Assembly: GCF_026013365.1 (NCBI RefSeq)
Contig: NZ_JAPDOE010000005.1
Coordinates: 1 to 64,000, forward strand
Direction: 5' to 3'
From: Paenibacillus sp. LS1
Lineage (GTDB): Bacteria; Bacillota; Bacilli; Paenibacillales; Paenibacillaceae
DNA: 64,000 nucleotides
Below, in pieces: positions 61,012 through 64,000 of the stretch. Within the stretch, counting starts at the first letter, position 1. Every line of letters begins with the position of its first letter. Both the position numbers and the translations under genes were made by a program. The notes under the pieces were generated by a model. The model was not told the DNA's origin. It made no database searches and saw only the letters and a list, made by a program, of their open reading frames with translations.

Positions 61012-61186
61012 TCCATGATGTTCAGGATCTAAACTTCATCTCATTATAACTTTTTAACTGCCAGATTTGAGAATCTATTCATGCAAGTTGCAATAACTAA
61101 CTGATTAAAAAATTAGCAAAGGATTTGGTTGTTTTATTTCCCTTTCACTTCACTTTATTTAATAGGCTTAGTGAGGAGGAATAAGA

Positions 61187-61411
61187 ATGGACAATCTAAT
61201 TCAATGGAGAACTAGGCATCACTCATTAAAAATAGAACTACTAAAACTTAGTAACAAAATTCTAGAATCAAGGGAACCTGACGACATGATATTTTATCAG
61301 GAACTGTGTGAAAAGTATGCACATCATTTGAAAAAGATAGAAAACGAGTGTTTCCAAGCTGTTGGAGTTAAAATTTGTTCGTGTAACTTTAACCCTGAAA
61401 ATTGCAGTTAA
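61187..61411 (+). CDS. Small helical protein with C-terminal Cys cluster, 74 aa
   Basis: GAGGAGGAATAAG precedes the ATG. The first 55 residues are two helices. The end (CSCNFNPENCS) has three Cys that may bind a metal. It resembles Spo0E proteins in size but lacks the S(Q/E)ELD signature. Terminator at 61420. No family recognised. Confidence 0.55.
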   Translation: MDNLIQWRTRHHSLKIELLKLSNKILESREPDDMIFYQELCEKYAHHLKKIENECFQAVGVKICSCNFNPENCS

Positions 61412-61419
61412 TTTACAAG

Positions 61420-61447
61420 CCCTTCCTTCACTGGAAGGGTTTTTTTA
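61420..61447 (+). terminator. Terminator
   Basis: CCCTTCC pairs with GGAAGGG, followed by T8. Confidence 0.9.
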
Positions 61448-61546
61448 TATGTCTGTTCGTAATATAATAGGAACATAAGTTCTCATTCGGGTTGTTATTC
61501 AACCTTCTAACATCACTATATATATATAATTGTAGGGAGGCGCTCT

Positions 61547-62086
61547 ATGGATAATTTAAGTAAATTACTAGATAAGTTTAAGAACAACGTAATTCTAAAG
61601 GAATTTATTGGCGATGAAAATCACAAGAGGCTGCTTTTCGAATACATAAACAAGCCGACAATCTCTGCTAAAAAGAAACTCGATGAAGAATTCCGTAAGT
61701 TCTATTTTGAGATCAGATTTACCGCATACATCCTTTCACTAATTCGGTTTGCATCTATAGATTTCGACAAGCGGGTTAGACGAGTTAATCTCAGGTCAGC
61801 ATTGATCTTAGATGACAATGATAACTCAAGTCTACTAGGCGGATTTGTAAATGGACCAGAAGTGAAATCGACAGAGATAGAAGATATGTTCTCAAATCCG
61901 ATTCTGTTCAAAGCAGTTCAACGTTTAACAAAAAAGGAAAAAGAGGTGTTGCTACAAGCGTATCTGATGGAGATGTCTGATACTCAAATTGCCCTTAAAA
62001 ATAACGTATCCCAACAGGCCGTTTCTAAACTACGAACAAAAGCGCTAAAAAAAATAAGGGAATATGCATCCCAACAAAAGGACTGA
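61547..62086 (+). CDS. sigO: Sigma-70 family factor, SigO-like subunit, 179 aa
   Basis: Residues about 120-175 are a clear sigma region 4 (LTKKEKEVLLQAYLMEMSDTQIALKNNVSQQAVSKLRTKAL, shown in part) with a helix-turn-helix. The N-terminal half has only a weak region-2-like stretch. In Bacillus subtilis, SigO has the same size and works with RsoA, a separate small region-2 protein. An RsoA-like gene follows after 7 nt here, and a YvrJ-like gene lies at 63794. I therefore read it as half of a split sigma factor. AGGGAGG precedes the ATG. Confidence 0.75.
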   Translation: MDNLSKLLDKFKNNVILKEFIGDENHKRLLFEYINKPTISAKKKLDEEFRKFYFEIRFTAYILSLIRFASIDFDKRVRRVNLRSALILDDNDNSSLLGGFVNGPEVKSTEIEDMFSNPILFKAVQRLTKKEKEVLLQAYLMEMSDTQIALKNNVSQQAVSKLRTKALKKIREYASQQKD

Positions 62087-62093
62087 TATCTAT

Positions 62094-62351
62094 ATGGATT
62101 GTTTAATGACCCTGCTAATACAAGCTAGAGAGAATGATAAAAATGCTATGGAGTCAATCATCGTGAAGTTCAATCCCAAGTTGCAGAAATCACTCTATCA
62201 AACTACGCAGCAGGATCGTAATGATCTGAAGCAGGAAATTCATCTAAAGATCATTGAAGCGGTATACAAATATGATCTCGAAACGGTTCCTGGTTTATGG
62301 GAGTTCATTCATACCAAAGAGGATGAAGATATGCTTCTCCAGCCAAATTGA
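62094..62351 (+). CDS. rsoA: RsoA-like sigma region-2 subunit, 85 aa
   Basis: The product (LIQARENDKNAMESIIVKFNPKLQK, then QQDRNDLKQEIHLKIIEAVYKY; shown in parts) matches the small helix-turn-helix_16/RsoA pattern, LL..A..GD..A...ii..F.P......R.DL.Qe...ki. It would supply the core-binding and -10-melting part missing from the SigO-like protein. The ATG at 62094 follows AAGGA; an upstream in-frame ATG at 62064 overlaps the previous gene and is an alternative. Confidence 0.7.
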   Translation: MDCLMTLLIQARENDKNAMESIIVKFNPKLQKSLYQTTQQDRNDLKQEIHLKIIEAVYKYDLETVPGLWEFIHTKEDEDMLLQPN

Positions 62352-62393
62352 GTTCTGTATCTGATTCACATCTTTAAGATATTTAACAATTAT

Positions 62394-62413
62394 CCGTTTA
62401 GCCAACTAAACGG
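62394..62413. terminator. Short perfect inverted repeat
   Basis: CCGTTTAG and CTAAACGG pair around a 4-nt loop. The U-run after it is weak, so it may be a terminator of the sigma pair or an operator of the subtilase gene. Confidence 0.45.
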
Positions 62414-62480
62414 TATTTCTCGATTTGAGTTTATGGTAAAGGTTCATTTGTTCTATTTACATCTTATCGGAGGTGGTTTT

Positions 62481-63350
62481 ATGTTGGAGAATGTGCCTTC
62501 CAGTCTTCAAATAACTAGCTGTGTAGATAAGAAAGGATCAGAAGTCTTTCCTTCTATTAATGCTGAGAAGTTGTGGAAAGAAGGTATCAAGGGGAAGGGG
62601 AGCGTTGTTGCTATCATTGATGGCAACTGTCAGATTAACAATCCGGAATTGAATGATCGGATTATTGGCGGCATGAACTTTGTATCTGGAGAGGAGCCAT
62701 CTGATTATACGGTTACACCGAATCATGGTTCTGCTCATATCACCGAATCTCCAATGTGTAATGTGGTTATTGGGAGTGCCCCACTTGCTAAGTTGCTTGT
62801 TCTAAAGGTGACAAATGACCAGGGAATTGCGTTTAACAATGATGTCATTAGGGCAATATTCTATGCAATCTACTGGAGAGGCCAGGGCGGTGAGCGTGTA
62901 GGAATCTTGACGATATCTTTAAGAGTATCAGAGCACGACCCTATGCTTTACAACGCAATTAAATTGGCAACATCACATCATATACTAGTTGTTGCCTCCA
63001 CAGGGGTGCTGACACGTGCAAATGATTCTGGAAATCATCGTGATTATCCTGAGATTGTGTCGGTTGGGGCGCTTGATGAAGGAGGGGGTCCTTCGCATAC
63101 AGGCAACCTATACAGCTATGCAGACATTTACGCAATGGATCAATTCCTATTCACTTCTGAAATAGGGCACGATATGTACATATCTGGTCCTTCAGTAGCC
63201 ACTGCTCACGTAGCAGGTGCAGCAGCTCTGCTGTTACAGGCACTTAAATCCGAGAATAGGGAGCCTATTACAACAAGTGAGCTGCTAATCGAACTGAAGC
63301 GAAATACAGTTAGGATAGAACCCAATAAGCAAATGCTTTATTTCACATAG
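62481..63350 (+). CDS. Divergent subtilisin-like (S8) protease, 289 aa
   Basis: The S8 blocks are in order: VVAIIDGN (catalytic Asp), NHGSAHITES (catalytic His), ILVVASTGVL, and SGPSVATAHVAGAAALL (catalytic Ser). The oxyanion Asn of the usual AAGN block is not present: the region reads ASTGVL. The Asp block lacks the usual Thr (DTG). Activity may be weak or absent. There is no signal peptide or propeptide, so the protein is intracellular. The ATG at 62481 follows GGAGGTGG; the earlier in-frame ATG at 62433 has no ribosome site. Confidence 0.8.
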   Translation: MLENVPSSLQITSCVDKKGSEVFPSINAEKLWKEGIKGKGSVVAIIDGNCQINNPELNDRIIGGMNFVSGEEPSDYTVTPNHGSAHITESPMCNVVIGSAPLAKLLVLKVTNDQGIAFNNDVIRAIFYAIYWRGQGGERVGILTISLRVSEHDPMLYNAIKLATSHHILVVASTGVLTRANDSGNHRDYPEIVSVGALDEGGGPSHTGNLYSYADIYAMDQFLFTSEIGHDMYISGPSVATAHVAGAAALLLQALKSENREPITTSELLIELKRNTVRIEPNKQMLYFT

Positions 63351-63421
63351 CAAAACAAGTTGCTTCTGGGGTTGTTAAATCCTTCTTAAGCATCACTTTC
63401 TTAGTATAGAAAAGCAGTTAT

Positions 63422-63492
63422 GGGGGTATCGCCAAGCGGTAAGGCAAAGGTCTGCAAAACCTTTATCCCCGGTTCGATTCCGGGTATCCCCT
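63422..63492 (+). tRNA. tRNA-Cys (GCA)
   Basis: A full cloverleaf folds: acceptor GGGGGTA/TATCCCC (one G-U pair), D stem GCC/GGC with loop AAGCGGTAA, anticodon stem AAGGT/ACCTT with loop CTGCAAA (anticodon GCA), 4-nt variable loop, T stem CCCGG/CCGGG with TTCGATT. The discriminator base is T, as cysteine tRNAs require. CCA is not encoded. It lies between the subtilase and glutaredoxin genes. Confidence 0.95.
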
Positions 63493-63524
63493 TGAAAAAC
63501 CACTAATAGAATGGAGGAAGATTG

Positions 63525-63761
63525 ATGAAAAAGGATATTACTGTGTATACGAAGTGGAGTTGTGTGCATTGCGTCAAAATGAAAGAATGGCTAAAGGAAA
63601 ACCATATCGATTACAAAGAAACGGATGTAACAGAGATCAGCGATCCGAATCTGCTTGAGACGATTAAAGGTGTTCCTCACACTATCATTAAGAACGAAGA
63701 TGGTACAGAGAACGTGGTTACTGGTTTTAACGTGAAAACGCTTAGTGGAATGCTTCTGTAA
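63525..63761 (+). CDS. Glutaredoxin/NrdH-like redox protein, 78 aa
   Basis: The small thioredoxin-fold protein has an active site WSCVHC (Cys about 12 and 15), the GVPHT cis-Pro loop, and a normal NrdH/glutaredoxin length. It would supply electrons to ribonucleotide reductase or other thiol enzymes in the cytosol. The ATG at 63525 follows GGAGGAAG; a TTG just before it is an alternative start. Confidence 0.85.
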   Translation: MKKDITVYTKWSCVHCVKMKEWLKENHIDYKETDVTEISDPNLLETIKGVPHTIIKNEDGTENVVTGFNVKTLSGMLL

Positions 63762-63793
63762 TTCTTTCTTACCTCTTTGAAAGGGGGATATGT

Positions 63794-64000
63794 ATGAGTG
63801 CAGAGGAGATCATTTCATTGATAGCAAATGTAGGATTTCCAGTATCGTTATGTGTTATCCTTCTTCGTTATATCTTACAGACATTAGGAGAAAAACTAGA
63901 TAGATTAGATCAGTCCGTGAATCAACTTATTTTAACGATTAAAGATCTAAATATCCAACAAAGTTCAATCGCTAGCAAAGAAGAACATCACTCGGATTGA
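63794..64000 (+). CDS. YvrJ-like small membrane protein, 68 aa
   Basis: One N-terminal membrane span (LIANVGFPVSLCVILLRYIL, residues about 9-28) is followed by a charged amphipathic tail (EKLDRLDQSVNQLILTIKDL). This is the pattern of YvrJ-family proteins, which have IANxGFPxxL at the start of the span. In B. subtilis yvrJ belongs to the SigO/RsoA regulon. AAGGGGG precedes the ATG. The stop codon is the last three bases of the window. Confidence 0.7.
   Translation: MSAEEIISLIANVGFPVSLCVILLRYILQTLGEKLDRLDQSVNQLILTIKDLNIQQSSIASKEEHHSD

Noticed and set aside
61187..61411. Second Spo0E-like protein
   Set aside because: Right size, but no S(Q/E)ELD signature and an unusual Cys cluster at the end.
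63422..63492. tRNA-Cys as an integration site (attL/attR)
   Set aside because: No integrase gene and no repeat of the tRNA 3' end is seen in the window.
1..64000. CRISPR array
   Set aside because: No run of regular repeats with spacers was found; the only short repeats are those listed.

Overview
The window reads as part of a large low-GC Firmicutes mobile element, most likely a conjugative plasmid or phage-plasmid-like megaelement of Paenibacillus. The signs are strong AGGAGG ribosome sites with GTG/TTG starts, an S-layer-homology (SLH) surface protein, a Spo0E-like protein, a SigO/RsoA/YvrJ-like set, and a receptor-peptide quorum-sensing pair like the Alo pairs of Paenibacillus. Nearly all genes are on the + strand. 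No ribosomal or core metabolic genes are seen, and no relaxase, coupling protein, replication initiator or integrase.

Layout. 1-4.4 kb: a tRNA-guanine-transglycosylase/DpdA-like gene, a patatin phospholipase, a gene broken by an in-frame TAG, and a membrane protein. 4.5-17 kb: DNA metabolism: a FEN-type 5'-3' exonuclease, two cytosine-5 methyltransferases sharing an N-terminal domain, a DndC-like sulfurtransferase with a long C-terminal extension, and a DnaN-like sliding clamp. 17-28.5 kb: a type IV secretion operon (VirB2-, PrgI/VirB3-, VirB4-, VirB6-, VirB1- and VirB8-like). It includes a lytic transglycosylase-NlpC/P60 wall hydrolase followed by an NlpC/P60 paralogue whose catalytic Cys is Ser. 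28.6-33.4 kb: a Rad52-like annealing protein, a BdbD/BdbC disulfide pair and small unknowns. 33.5-36.3 kb: a group II intron with an RT-HNH protein, just upstream of a third cytosine methyltransferase. 37-43 kb: a DUF262-like protein, an ATP-dependent DNA ligase, an AbrB-HTH regulator and unknowns. 44-46.4 kb: quorum-sensing receptor and peptide, Spo0E-like protein, HTH regulator. 46.7-54.2 kb: an SLH pseudogene and an intact 1,761-residue RCC1/Fn3/SLH protein. 54-64 kb: a GHKL-ATPase/HExxH protein, large unknowns, GNAT-like, zinc-ribbon/alpha-CTD, split sigma factor, divergent subtilase, tRNA-Cys, glutaredoxin and YvrJ-like genes.

The most striking unexplained structure is not a gene. At least twelve transcription units share one architecture: promoter, about 20-45 nt of leader, a small hairpin, an intrinsic terminator, then the ribosome site. 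The hairpins fall into two families whose stems covary while the loop stays mostly AAGC or AAGCA. Class A: 4488, 6626, 10596, 15395, 16771, 31716, 37478. Class B: 18898, 30259, 42411, 46505, 48284. In class B the loop and 3' strand of the hairpin are also the 5' strand of the terminator, so the two folds exclude each other. These leaders precede the exonuclease, methyltransferase, clamp, secretion operon, disulfide pair and others. They suggest an element-wide attenuation/antitermination programme. I recognise no known riboswitch in them.

How the parts may work together: the element replicates, repairs and modifies its own DNA (clamp, nuclease, ligase, annealing protein, methyltransferases, DndC-like and DpdA-like enzymes). 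It spreads by a type IV machine whose pilin carries two Cys residues that BdbCD could oxidise. It may time gene expression through peptide signalling, a split sigma factor and leader attenuation. Functions are assigned by reading motifs only; no database search was possible.
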